Assembly (NCBI RefSeq): GCF_018687935.1
Contig: NZ_CP061308.1
Location: 1,110,048 to 1,174,047 of the forward strand
From: Polynucleobacter sp. JS-JIR-5-A7
Lineage (GTDB): Bacteria > Pseudomonadota > Gammaproteobacteria > Burkholderiales > Burkholderiaceae
Length of the DNA stretch: 64,000 nucleotides
Direction of reading: 5' to 3'
The notes beneath the pieces are model-generated. The model saw only the letters and a list, made by a program, of their open reading frames with translations, was not told the DNA's origin and made no database searches. Both the position numbers and the translations under genes were made by a program. Each line of letters opens with the position of its first letter. The first letter of the stretch is position 1. This document shows, one piece after another, positions 31,625-40,659 of the stretch.

Positions 31625-32823
31625 TCGTACGCAAGACCCATTGCTTCGCGGACCTCACGCATAGTTTCTTGGGCGACTTTTCGCGCTTTATCGCAACCAT
31701 CAGCAATGATCGAACGCAAAAGACTTGGATCGTCCAAATACTTTTGGGCACGCTCAAACATCGGTTGCTGTTCATCCAAAATTGCATCGATGACCGGTTG
31801 CTTACATTCAAGACAGCCAATCCCAGCAGACTTACAACCCTGATCTACCCATTGCTTAGTTTCTTCAGTTGAATAGACGGTATGCAATTGCCATACAGGA
31901 CAACGTGCCGGATCTCCAGCATCTGTTCTGCGGACTCGAGCAGGATCTGTAGGCATGGTTCTAATTTTCTTAACCACCTCTTCGGGCAGCTCGCGAATGC
32001 TAATGGTGTTGCCATAAGATTTGGACATTTTTTGACCATCTATACCAGGCATACGGGAAGCAGAAGTTAATAAAGCTTGTGGTTCTGGGAGAATGATTTT
32101 GCGTGCACCCTCTAAGAATCCAAAGAGTCTTTCGCGGTCAGCCATCGACAAACTTTGCGCCTCTTGCAGTAGTGCCTTAGCCTGTTCTAGGGCCTCATCA
32201 TCACCGCGCTCTTGATATGCAATGCGTAACTCTAAATACATCTTGGCGCGCTTACTACCTAATTTCTTCACCGCTTCGAGTGCTTTTTCTTCAAAGCCAG
32301 GCTCACGACCATAAAGATAATTAAAACGACGTGCAACTTCACGAGTCATTTCTACGTGAGGAACCTGATCTTCCCCCACGGGTACATGCTGAGCCCGATA
32401 AATCAGAATATCGGCGGCTTGGAGTAAGGGGTAGCCCAAGAAACCATAGGTTTGCAGGTCTTTTTCTTTGAGCTTTTCGATCTGATCTTTATAAGTCGGC
32501 ACCCGCTCTAACCAGCCCAAAGGAGTTCCCATCGAGAGCAATAAGAACAATTCAGCATGCTCGGGCACCTTGCTCTGAATAAATAAAGTGGCTTGATTGG
32601 GATCTACACCAGCAGCCAACCAATCGATCACCATATCCCAAACGGATTGCTCAATGACATCGGGAGTTTCGTAATGAGTAGTGAGGGCATGCCAATCCGC
32701 AACAAAGAAAAAGCAGGGATATTCTGATTGCAAGCGCACCCAATTTTTTAATACGCCGTGGTAATGGCCAAGATGTAAATTGCCCGTAGGCCTCATACCG
32801 GATAAAACACGTTCAGCAAACAT
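31621..32823 (-). CDS. trpS: Tryptophanyl-tRNA synthetase
   Basis: Class I synthetase for tRNA-Trp. The HIGH-like motif HLGH is at residues 17-20 and KMSKS at 265-269. At 400 aa it is longer than the usual 330-340: a helical insert of about 65 residues lies between the YLYGREPGF segment and EGARKIILPEP (roughly 172-240), a long form I recall from other Neisseria/Burkholderia-type proteins. It is co-directional with the PHP gene and the methyltransferase. Confidence 0.94.
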   Translation of the reverse strand: MFAERVLSGMRPTGNLHLGHYHGVLKNWVRLQSEYPCFFFVADWHALTTHYETPDVIEQSVWDMVIDWLAAGVDPNQATLFIQSKVPEHAELFLLLSMGTPLGWLERVPTYKDQIEKLKEKDLQTYGFLGYPLLQAADILIYRAQHVPVGEDQVPHVEMTREVARRFNYLYGREPGFEEKALEAVKKLGSKRAKMYLELRIAYQERGDDEALEQAKALLQEAQSLSMADRERLFGFLEGARKIILPEPQALLTSASRMPGIDGQKMSKSYGNTISIRELPEEVVKKIRTMPTDPARVRRTDAGDPARCPVWQLHTVYSTEETKQWVDQGCKSAGIGCLECKQPVIDAILDEQQPMFERAQKYLDDPSLLRSIIADGCDKARKVAQETMREVREAMGLAYD

Positions 32824-32854
32824 CGTTTTTCTTTATCTTTATTGTGAAGTTGTA

Positions 32855-33703
32855 TTAGTGAAACACTGACCAAACTGGCGTCAAGTGCTCAGGCAAATGG
32901 GGCAAGGTGCCTAAATCAATATGACTTTCGTCGGGGTCATGAAAATCTGATCCACGTGAGGCCAGAAATCCATATTGCTGGGCTATCTTGCCGAAGGTCA
33001 GATATTGATCTGGGCTATGACTGCCAGTGATCACCTCGATACCAAGACCACCAATATCTTTAAAGTGTTTATATAACTCGTCCATTTGCATGGCATTAAA
33101 GTTATAGCGACCAGGATGCGCAATCACTGCCACACCACCGGCAGCCTTAATCCATGCTACTGCATCATCTAGCTTGGCCCACATATGCGGCACATAGCCA
33201 GGTTTATCTTCAACCAAATAATTTTTAAAGACGTGCTCTGTATCTTTACAAACACCCTGCTCAACTAAAAAGCGAGCAAAGTGGGTTCGAGAGATGAGTT
33301 CATGATTACCAGCGTAATGTAATGCACCTTCGTATGCGCCCGGTATACCCACTTTGAGCAATTGCTCGCCCATTAACTTCGCGCGATTGCCACGACCATC
33401 ACGAGTACGACGCAAACCTTCAATGATGCCCACATGGTCCGCATCAATCCCAAGGCCAACGATATGGATGGTTTGCCCCATCCAGGTCACTGAAATTTCG
33501 ACGCCAGCTAAATAATCCAGACTGAGAGCACTAGCCGCTGCTTTGGCACGCTGCTGACCACCCAACTCATCATGATCGGTCAGCGCCCATAAGTTCACTC
33601 CGTTGGCTTTGGCACGTTCTGCCAATATTTCAGGAGTTAAAGTGCCATCAGAAATTACTGAGTGGCAGTGCAAATCGGCATTTAAGGTAGAAAAGCTACT
33701 CAT
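32855..33703 (-). CDS. PHP-domain phosphoesterase (YciV/RnaAM-like)
   Basis: A 282-residue PHP protein. Metal-binding motifs are LHCHSVISDGTLTP, WALTDHDELGG, HPGRYN and the C-terminal SDFHD. The family (YciV/TrpH) comprises 5'-3' exoribonucleases and 3',5'-nucleotide phosphatases; some members process the 5' ends of 23S/5S rRNA precursors. No Shine-Dalgarno precedes the ATG; TAAAAT with six intervening bases does. It lies 9 nt downstream of zapE. Confidence 0.9.
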   Translation of the reverse strand: MSSFSTLNADLHCHSVISDGTLTPEILAERAKANGVNLWALTDHDELGGQQRAKAAASALSLDYLAGVEISVTWMGQTIHIVGLGIDADHVGIIEGLRRTRDGRGNRAKLMGEQLLKVGIPGAYEGALHYAGNHELISRTHFARFLVEQGVCKDTEHVFKNYLVEDKPGYVPHMWAKLDDAVAWIKAAGGVAVIAHPGRYNFNAMQMDELYKHFKDIGGLGIEVITGSHSPDQYLTFGKIAQQYGFLASRGSDFHDPDESHIDLGTLPHLPEHLTPVWSVFH

Positions 33704-33715
33704 GACCCTATTTTA
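33701..33715 (-). promoter_or_regulatory. -10 element placed for a leaderless PHP-gene transcript
   Basis: Minus strand TAAAAT (33710-33715), six bases AGGGTC, then ATG (33701-33703). It begins at the end of zapE. Fourth example of the same arrangement in the window. Confidence 0.45.
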
Positions 33716-34816
33716 GGTCAAGCTGGTGTCAATGAGCCGACGAGGCGCATCCAAGTAGTCACGAGACTGCATCTCGATCAAACGGGACACGGTTCTGGAG
33801 AATTCAGCGGTAATTTGACCCTCTGTGTATAAATCTGGCGCTGGGACTTCAGCAGACATGATAAGCTTGATTTTATGGTCATATAAGACATCAATCAGCC
33901 AAATAAAGCGTCGTGCCTCATTGGTCATTCTGGGTGGCATATAAGGCACTCCAGACAAAATCACCGTATGAAACTGCTTGGCGATCTCAAGATAGTCATT
34001 TTGAGAACGGGGACCACAACAGAGAACTTGAAAATCAAACCACACTACGCCGTTAGCCATATGGAGCGGTCGTAACTCACGAGACTCGATATATAAGACA
34101 GGGTTACGTGTCTCTTTTTGGTTACCAATCAGGGTTTGAAACATTTGACCCAGGGTAACCTGAGTTTGCGCATTAACAGGTGTTAAGTACGCTTCAACTT
34201 GAGCCATTTGCACGCGGCGGTAATCATTACCCGCATCGACATTCAGAACATCCAACTTCTCTTCTAACAGTTTGATTGCGGGCAGCAAGCGATCACGGTG
34301 AAGGCCGTTTGGATACAGTTGATCTGGCCGATAATTCGATGTCATGATAAATTGCACGCGATCCACAAAGAGCGCATTGAGTAAGCGGTACAAAATCATG
34401 GCATCAGCAATGTCATTGATATGAAACTCATCAAAGCAAATTAAGCGATAGCGATTGGAAATACGCCTTGCTAGCTCATCAAGCGGATCTGCCAATCCTG
34501 AGAGCTCATGCAATTCTCGATGCACCTCTCGCATGAACTCATGAAAGTGAATACGAATCTTTTTCTCTATTGGGGAAGCTGCATAAAAGCAGTCCATGAG
34601 AAAAGATTTACCACGTCCAACGCCACCCCAGAGATAAAGCCCTTGAGGCAAGGCAGGCTTAAACAGCGCTTTTTTGAGATTGTTACTGCGGATCTCTTTA
34701 TAGGCAATCCATTCATCTTCGCACTGCTGTAAACGCTCTACAGCGCGAAGCTGCGCGGGATCGCTATGATACCCGCGGGCTTTTAACTCTTGATGGTAAT
34801 ACTCAATGGTTTTCAA
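33713..34816 (-). CDS. zapE: Cell division protein ZapE (AFG1-like ATPase)
   Basis: P-loop ATPase of the AFG1/ZapE family (367 aa), which in E. coli acts at the division septum under low oxygen or high temperature. The Walker A GGVGRGKS is at 64-71, Walker B at CFDEFHI and a sensor-like segment at YRPDQLYPNG. The start is a TTG immediately after the TAA of lpdA (TAATTG), with no ATG available in frame, so translation probably relies on coupling to lpdA. Linkage of zapE to the 2-oxoglutarate dehydrogenase genes is common in Polynucleobacter-like genomes. Confidence 0.92.
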   Translation of the reverse strand: MKTIEYYHQELKARGYHSDPAQLRAVERLQQCEDEWIAYKEIRSNNLKKALFKPALPQGLYLWGGVGRGKSFLMDCFYAASPIEKKIRIHFHEFMREVHRELHELSGLADPLDELARRISNRYRLICFDEFHINDIADAMILYRLLNALFVDRVQFIMTSNYRPDQLYPNGLHRDRLLPAIKLLEEKLDVLNVDAGNDYRRVQMAQVEAYLTPVNAQTQVTLGQMFQTLIGNQKETRNPVLYIESRELRPLHMANGVVWFDFQVLCCGPRSQNDYLEIAKQFHTVILSGVPYMPPRMTNEARRFIWLIDVLYDHKIKLIMSAEVPAPDLYTEGQITAEFSRTVSRLIEMQSRDYLDAPRRLIDTSLT

Positions 34817-36253
34817 TTACATATTGAGTGCACGTTGATCTGTCGCTAATGCTGCTTCGCGCATCACCTCTGACAAACTTGGATGCGGATGACAGATGCG
34901 AGCAATATCTTCTGCTGCCGCTTTGAATTCCATGGCAACCGCAGCTTCAGCAATTAAGTCGGAAGCGTTTGGTCCAATGATGTGTACTCCAAGAATCTCA
35001 TCGGTTTTAGTATCAGCCAATATTTTCACGAAACCATCAGCACGACCCATACCTAATGCACGACCGTTCGCTGCAAATGGAAATTGACCCGCTTTATAAG
35101 CAATGCCAGCCTCTTTGAGAGCTTGCTCTGTTTTACCAACCCAAGCAATTTCAGGATCTGTGTAAATTACCCACGGAATACAGTTGTAATCAATGTGTGG
35201 TTTTTGGCCAGCAATGATTTCAGCAGCCAGGACACCTTCGTCTTCTGCTTTATGGGCCAACATGGGTCCACGAACAACATCACCCACAGCGTAAACGCCA
35301 GGCGCTGCTGTAGCGCAGGTGTGGTCATCAATTGGTATAAAACCGCGCTCGTCTACTTTGAGGCCAATCTTGTCCAAACCTAATTTATCGGTATTCGGTA
35401 TGCGACCAACAGAAACAATCAAGCGATCGCATTCCAATTTTTCAGCTTTACCAGCGCTATCAGTGTAGTTAACGACAACACCCTTTTTATCGACCTTCAC
35501 ATCACCGATCTTCACACCCATATTGATGTTCAGACCCTGCTTCACAAACAGTTTTTGCGCTTCTTTAGCAATACCGGTATCGCAAGCAGCTAAGAATGAA
35601 GGCAATGCTTCTAGCACAGTGACTTCGGAGCCCAACCGGCGCCATACAGAGCCGAGCTCTAAACCAATCACACCGGCACCAATCACACCTAATTTCTTAG
35701 GCACAGAATCAAACTTCAATGCACCTTCGTTGTCGCAGATCAATACATTATCTACAGGCAAACCAGGCAGATGACGTGCTTTAGATCCAGTAGCAATGAT
35801 CACGTTCTTGGCAGAAACCGTTTCTTTGTCCTTGCCATCAATTTTCACTTGATAACCGTCGGCACCCTTACTCTCAAAAGAAGCATGGCCCTTGAGCAAG
35901 GTGATCTTGTTCTTGCGGAATAAATACTGAATACCGCCAGTCATCTTAGTAACGATCTCATCTTTACGAGAAATCATCTTTTTAGAATCAATACTGACAG
36001 AGCCCACTTTGATGCCATGATCAGCAGCATGGTGACTGATCTTCTCAAACTCTTCAGAAGAAGCCAGCAAGGCTTTGGAAGGGATACAGCCGACATTCAA
36101 ACAAGTACCGCCTAAACGGGGCTCACCCTTAGGATCATCAAAGGCATTTGACTCAGCACAGGCTACTTTAAAACCCAGTTGCGCTGCACGAATTGCGGCG
36201 ATATAGCCACCCGGGCCACCACCGATTACAAGGACATCAAAAGCTTGGCTCAT
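34817..36253 (-). CDS. lpdA: Dihydrolipoyl dehydrogenase
   Basis: FAD/NAD disulfide oxidoreductase (478 aa), the E3 of the 2-oxoacid dehydrogenase complexes. GGGPGGYIAAIRAAQ binds FAD, GGTCLNVGCIPSKALL has the redox-active cysteine pair, GAGVIGLELGSVW binds NAD, and HPHPSLSEV near the end carries the active-site His. Co-directional and 12 nt downstream of odhB, so the three E1, E2 and E3 genes of 2-oxoglutarate dehydrogenase form one operon. Confidence 0.96.
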   Translation of the reverse strand: MSQAFDVLVIGGGPGGYIAAIRAAQLGFKVACAESNAFDDPKGEPRLGGTCLNVGCIPSKALLASSEEFEKISHHAADHGIKVGSVSIDSKKMISRKDEIVTKMTGGIQYLFRKNKITLLKGHASFESKGADGYQVKIDGKDKETVSAKNVIIATGSKARHLPGLPVDNVLICDNEGALKFDSVPKKLGVIGAGVIGLELGSVWRRLGSEVTVLEALPSFLAACDTGIAKEAQKLFVKQGLNINMGVKIGDVKVDKKGVVVNYTDSAGKAEKLECDRLIVSVGRIPNTDKLGLDKIGLKVDERGFIPIDDHTCATAAPGVYAVGDVVRGPMLAHKAEDEGVLAAEIIAGQKPHIDYNCIPWVIYTDPEIAWVGKTEQALKEAGIAYKAGQFPFAANGRALGMGRADGFVKILADTKTDEILGVHIIGPNASDLIAEAAVAMEFKAAAEDIARICHPHPSLSEVMREAALATDQRALNM

Positions 36254-36265
36254 GATCTTCCCTTC

Positions 36266-37465
36266 TTATAAATCAAGGAGAAGACGTGAGGGATCTTCTA
36301 AAGCATCCTTCATGGCAACCAAACCAAGTACAGCCTCGCGACCATCAATGATGCGATGGTCATAAGACAGAGCTAAATAGTTAATGGGGCGAACCACCAC
36401 TTGACCATTCTCAACTACAGCACGATCTTTAGTCGCATGAATACCCAAAATGGCAGATTGTGGAGGGTTGATGATTGGGGTGGAAAGCATAGAACCAAAC
36501 ACACCGCCGTTAGAGATGGAGAAGGTGCCACCAGTCAACTCTTCAATCGACAACTTGCCTTCGCGAGCCTTGGTGCCGAACTCTGCAATTTTCTTCTCGA
36601 TGTCGGCCAAATTCATTTGGTCAACGTCGCGCAAAATAGGCACTACCAAGCCGCGGGGCGAACTCACTGCGATACCAATATCAAAGTAGCCGTGGTAAAC
36701 AATATCGTTGCCATCAACAGAAGCATTCAGCAATGGGAATTTCTTCAAAGCATGCGTAGCTGCCTTTACAAAGAAAGACATAAAGCCTAACTTCACGCCA
36801 TGAACTTTCTCAAACTGGTCTTTATATTTATTGCGCATGGCAATCACGGGGGCCATATTGACTTCGTTGAAGGTGGTCAAGATGGCATTGTTGGCCTGTG
36901 ACTCCAGTAAACGCTCAGCAATGCGAGCACGCAAGCGACTCATCGGTACGCGCTCTTCTGGACGATCGCCAGTTGGAATGGATACATTCGGCAAGGCAGC
37001 AGACTTTGTTCCGCCTGCAGTGGCATTCAAAGCATCGCCCTTGGTAATACGGCCATCACGACCAGAGCCAGCTACTTGCGCAGCGCTGACATTTTTTTCG
37101 GCGAGGATCTTTGCCGCTGAAGGAGCAGCTGCTGCGCCAGCAGATTTAGCAGGTGCAGCAGCTTTCGCAGGAGCGGCAGCAGGTGTAGCTGGAGCTGGAG
37201 CTGCAGCAGGAGCAGAGGCTACAGCAGTGCTGTCAATCTTTGCTAGCAATTGTTCAGCAACAACAGTGCCGCCATCGGCAACAATGATTTCTGTCAAAAC
37301 ACCTGCGGAAGGTGATGGCACTTCAAGTACGACTTTATCGGTTTCAATTTCAATCAAGATCTCGTCTTGACCCACTGCGTCGCCGACTTTCTTTTTCCAC
37401 TGCAATAAAGTTGCTTCAGCAACTGACTCGGAGAGTTGGGGAACTTTAACTTCAAAAATAGCCAT
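36266..37465 (-). CDS. odhB: Dihydrolipoamide succinyltransferase (E2 of 2-oxoglutarate dehydrogenase)
   Basis: Multidomain E2 (399 aa): N-terminal lipoyl domain with the lipoylated lysine in EIETDKVVLEV, an Ala/Pro-rich linker (about 85-110), a peripheral-subunit-binding domain (SAAKILAEKNVSAAQVAGSG) and the C-terminal catalytic domain ending in SYDHRIIDGREAV with the active-site His/Asp. One lipoyl domain, as in SucB/OdhB. Next gene downstream of sucA and upstream of lpdA. Confidence 0.95.
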   Translation of the reverse strand: MAIFEVKVPQLSESVAEATLLQWKKKVGDAVGQDEILIEIETDKVVLEVPSPSAGVLTEIIVADGGTVVAEQLLAKIDSTAVASAPAAAPAPATPAAAPAKAAAPAKSAGAAAAPSAAKILAEKNVSAAQVAGSGRDGRITKGDALNATAGGTKSAALPNVSIPTGDRPEERVPMSRLRARIAERLLESQANNAILTTFNEVNMAPVIAMRNKYKDQFEKVHGVKLGFMSFFVKAATHALKKFPLLNASVDGNDIVYHGYFDIGIAVSSPRGLVVPILRDVDQMNLADIEKKIAEFGTKAREGKLSIEELTGGTFSISNGGVFGSMLSTPIINPPQSAILGIHATKDRAVVENGQVVVRPINYLALSYDHRIIDGREAVLGLVAMKDALEDPSRLLLDL

Positions 37466-37504
37466 GATTAATCCTGTTTATATGTATATGAGTAATGAAG
37501 ACGA

Positions 37505-40360
37505 TTATTTCGTAATCACATAACCTTTTAATTTGGCAAATGCCGTATTGAGAAGAGACTTCTGTTGTTCTTGATGCAGATGAGCATATCCACAAGCCGG
37601 CGAAGCAGATGCAGGACGGCCCGCATATGCTAGCTTCATACCATCAGACATGTTCTCTAAGATGTTGTGTTGTACAAAGAACCAGGCGCCCTGGTTTTGT
37701 GGTTCATCTTGACACCAGACTACCTCTTCCAATTTTGGATATTTCTTCAACTCAGCAGTTAATGCTTTGTGCGGGAATGGATATAACTGCTCCAAACGAA
37801 TGATCGCTGCATCAGCAATCTTTCTTTCAGCCCGCTGCTTCACTAAGTCGTAGTAGACCTTACCAGAGCACATAATTAAACGAGTTACTTGTTTAGCGTC
37901 AATCGTGTCATCACGCTCACCCAAAACCGTTTGAAATCCACCCTTAGTAAATTCAGATAAAGGTGACGCAGCCTCTTTATTGCGCAGCAATGATTTAGGC
38001 GTCATCAAGATCAGCGGTTTGCGGAACTGACGAATCATTTGGCGACGCAATACATGGAAAATCTGTGATGCTGTGGTTGGCTGAATGACCTGCATATTGG
38101 TATCTGCACATAACTGCATAAAACGTTCAAGACGCGCAGAAGAATGCTCTGGACCTTGGCCCTCATAACCATGCGGCAACATCATGACCAAGCCATTGGC
38201 ACGACCCCACTTCACTTCGCCAGAGGCGATGAACTGATCAATCACCACTTGAGCGCCATTAGCAAAGTCACCAAACTGTGCTTCCCAAATCGTCAGCGTA
38301 TTCGGCTCGGCGGAAGCATACCCATATTCAAATCCAAGCACGGCCTCTTCAGACAGGATGGAGTCAATCACGAGAAATGGTGCTTGATCTTTTGCAATAT
38401 GGCGCAAGGGAATATAAACACCGGTATCCCACTTCTCACGATTTTGATTATGTAAAACTGCATGGCGATGCGTAAAGGTACCACGACCACTATCCTCACC
38501 AGATAAACGCACTGGATAACCGCTGGCCACTAGGGATGCGAAGGCCATATGCTCACCCATACCCCAGTCGACATTCGTTTCACCGCGACCCATTGCAGCG
38601 CGATCATTTAATACCTTTTCAACCAAGGGATGTACTTTAAAACCTTCGCGGGCAGTTGAAACACGTTCTGCCAAGCGCTTCCACTCCGTTAGCGGTATCG
38701 CTGTGTCAGCCTCATCGGTCCATTTCTTATTCAAAAATGGCGACCAATCCACTGAGAACTTGCCTTTGTAATTACTCAGAACTGGGTCAGAAGTCTGTTT
38801 ACCAGCATCCATCGCAGCTCGGTAGTCCTTGACCATCTGATCTCCCGTGCCAACGGGTAGCGTTCCTTCCGCCTCTAGCTTATCGCCGTATAGCTTGCGT
38901 GTACCAGGATGCGCAGCAATAATTTTATACATCAAGGGCTGAGTCATCGAGGGTGTATCTTGCTCGTTATGACCCAGTTTTCTGAAGCAAACAATGTCGA
39001 TTGCCACATCTTTATGAAATTGTGTACGGAACTCGATAGCCAGCTGAGTTGCTAATACGACTGCCTCAGGATCATCGCCATTCACATGCAATACCGGCGC
39101 ATCAATAATTTTCATGATGTCCGTACAGTACAAGCTAGAGCGCAAATCTCGCGGATCTGAAGTCGTGAAACCAATTTGGTTATTAATCACAATGTGAACT
39201 GTGCCGCCAGTCGAGTATCCACGCACTTCAGCCATCGCTAAAGTTTCTTGCATCACGCCCTGACCAGCAATGGCAGCATCACCATGCACTAGGACAGGAA
39301 GTACTTGCTGCCCTAATACGTCCCCGCGACGATCCATGCGAGCACGAGCTGAACCCTCCACTACAGGATTCACAATCTCTAAGTGAGAGGGATTAAAAGA
39401 CAAAGAAACGTGCACTGGACCGGTTGGTGTCGAGATATCACTTGAAAAACCTTGGTGATACTTCACATCACCAGCCGGTAAGGTTTCAGGACCTTTATGC
39501 TCAAACTCAGCAAACAAGTCTTTAGGCATTTTTCCTAAAGTATTTATCAAAACATTCAGACGACCGCGATGAGCCATGCCAATCACAATCTCTTGAACAC
39601 CTTTGGCACCAGCCTCATGAATCAATTCATCCATACAGGCAATAAAACTTTCACCCCCCTCAAGAGAGAAGCGTTTTTGACCAACATACTTCGCCTGAAG
39701 ATAACGTTCCAAGCCCTCAGCAGCAGTAATGCGATCTAAAATCTGACGCTTTTTATCAACGTTAAATGAGGGCTTTGAGCGAATCGATTCCAGCTTCTCT
39801 TGCCACCACTTTTTAATCTTTTGATCAGTGATGAACATATATTCAGCACCAATCGTGCCGCAATAGGTCTCACGCAATGCTTGCAGTAAATCACGCAAGC
39901 TCATTTCAGCTCTTCCGAAGAATGTATTGCTGGTATTGAAGACGATATCCATATCGCCATCAGTAAAGCCATAGAAAGCTGGATCAAGCTCAGGAATATC
40001 CTGGCGCTCTGTCCGCTTTAAGGGATCAGTGTTGGCCCAGCGGTTACCGACGTTACGATACGCCGCAATTAACTGTTGGACTGCAACCCGCTTACGACCC
40101 ATTTCCGAGTCAGCTGAATCAGAAATTGTTCTAATAGGACCTTGTTTAGCCCGTTCAGCAAATGACGCAACAATCGGTCCGTGCGCAATGTCGGTTCGAG
40201 ATGAACCATCCACAGCCGGGACTTGTTTCACGTTATCAAAATAATCTCGCCAATGATCAGCAACAGAAGCTGGATCGTGCAAGTAGGATTCGTAGAGTTC
40301 TTCTACATAGGGGGCGTTTCCGCCGAAGAGATAGGAATTATCCCTTTGGTCCTGCATCAT
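37505..40360 (-). CDS. sucA: 2-oxoglutarate dehydrogenase E1 component
   Basis: ThDP-dependent decarboxylase of the TCA-cycle complex (951 aa). IVIGMAHRGRLNVLINTLGK, GDAAIAGQGVMQETLAMA, VINNQIGFTTS and LGHNEQDTPSMTQPLMY are the ThDP and active-site landmarks; the C-terminal transketolase-like part has PHGYEGQGPEHSSARLERFM. The frame opens at a GTG at 40369, but AAGGTGAG at 40366-40373 fits the ATG at 40360 (or 40357) far better. A hairpin sits directly before the Shine-Dalgarno. Confidence 0.95.
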   Translation of the reverse strand: MMQDQRDNSYLFGGNAPYVEELYESYLHDPASVADHWRDYFDNVKQVPAVDGSSRTDIAHGPIVASFAERAKQGPIRTISDSADSEMGRKRVAVQQLIAAYRNVGNRWANTDPLKRTERQDIPELDPAFYGFTDGDMDIVFNTSNTFFGRAEMSLRDLLQALRETYCGTIGAEYMFITDQKIKKWWQEKLESIRSKPSFNVDKKRQILDRITAAEGLERYLQAKYVGQKRFSLEGGESFIACMDELIHEAGAKGVQEIVIGMAHRGRLNVLINTLGKMPKDLFAEFEHKGPETLPAGDVKYHQGFSSDISTPTGPVHVSLSFNPSHLEIVNPVVEGSARARMDRRGDVLGQQVLPVLVHGDAAIAGQGVMQETLAMAEVRGYSTGGTVHIVINNQIGFTTSDPRDLRSSLYCTDIMKIIDAPVLHVNGDDPEAVVLATQLAIEFRTQFHKDVAIDIVCFRKLGHNEQDTPSMTQPLMYKIIAAHPGTRKLYGDKLEAEGTLPVGTGDQMVKDYRAAMDAGKQTSDPVLSNYKGKFSVDWSPFLNKKWTDEADTAIPLTEWKRLAERVSTAREGFKVHPLVEKVLNDRAAMGRGETNVDWGMGEHMAFASLVASGYPVRLSGEDSGRGTFTHRHAVLHNQNREKWDTGVYIPLRHIAKDQAPFLVIDSILSEEAVLGFEYGYASAEPNTLTIWEAQFGDFANGAQVVIDQFIASGEVKWGRANGLVMMLPHGYEGQGPEHSSARLERFMQLCADTNMQVIQPTTASQIFHVLRRQMIRQFRKPLILMTPKSLLRNKEAASPLSEFTKGGFQTVLGERDDTIDAKQVTRLIMCSGKVYYDLVKQRAERKIADAAIIRLEQLYPFPHKALTAELKKYPKLEEVVWCQDEPQNQGAWFFVQHNILENMSDGMKLAYAGRPASASPACGYAHLHQEQQKSLLNTAFAKLKGYVITK

Positions 40361-40374
40361 GATGCTCACCTTTC

Positions 40375-40389
40375 ATCGGGTTTCCCGAT
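40375..40389. repeat. Hairpin ATCGGG-TTT-CCCGAT next to the sucA Shine-Dalgarno
   Basis: A 6-bp perfect inverted repeat with a 3-nt centre, located 2 nt upstream of the AAGGTGAG of sucA. Its position could restrict ribosome access or form a binding site. Confidence 0.4.
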
Positions 40390-40659
40390 TAAAAACTGTG
40401 GTTATAACCTTCCGTTACGCGGCTCTACCGTTTCACGAATTGCTCTGTGCATATACAGACACTACAGCAGTAATTTAACACGATTGCCCATTGCTGGATA
40501 AAGGACTTTCCCTGATGAGGAGGATTTCGGGATTCCCCCCCATAAATCAGAAATGAATAAGAACTTTCCTACTTAGCTTTCAATAACTACGGACAGATAG
40601 AATTCGAATTGATTTTTATTCTCTAAATCTTCAAGTGAATTAATGAAATTAAGGGGAAT
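40390..40659. other. Intergenic region between divergent sucA and the HTH/pseudo-receiver gene
   Basis: About 270 nt without a gene. It holds a 10-bp palindrome GGTTATAACC (40400-40409) on the sucA side, a GAGGAGGATTTCGGGATTCC stretch around 40518-40536 including a run of seven C, and AT-rich sequence near 40590-40650 before the AAGGGG Shine-Dalgarno of the plus-strand gene. I could not place convincing -35/-10 pairs for either gene. Confidence 0.5.

Noticed and set aside
36831..37370. 179-codon plus-strand frame opposite odhB
   Set aside because: Ala-rich antisense shadow of the lipoyl-linker region of odhB.
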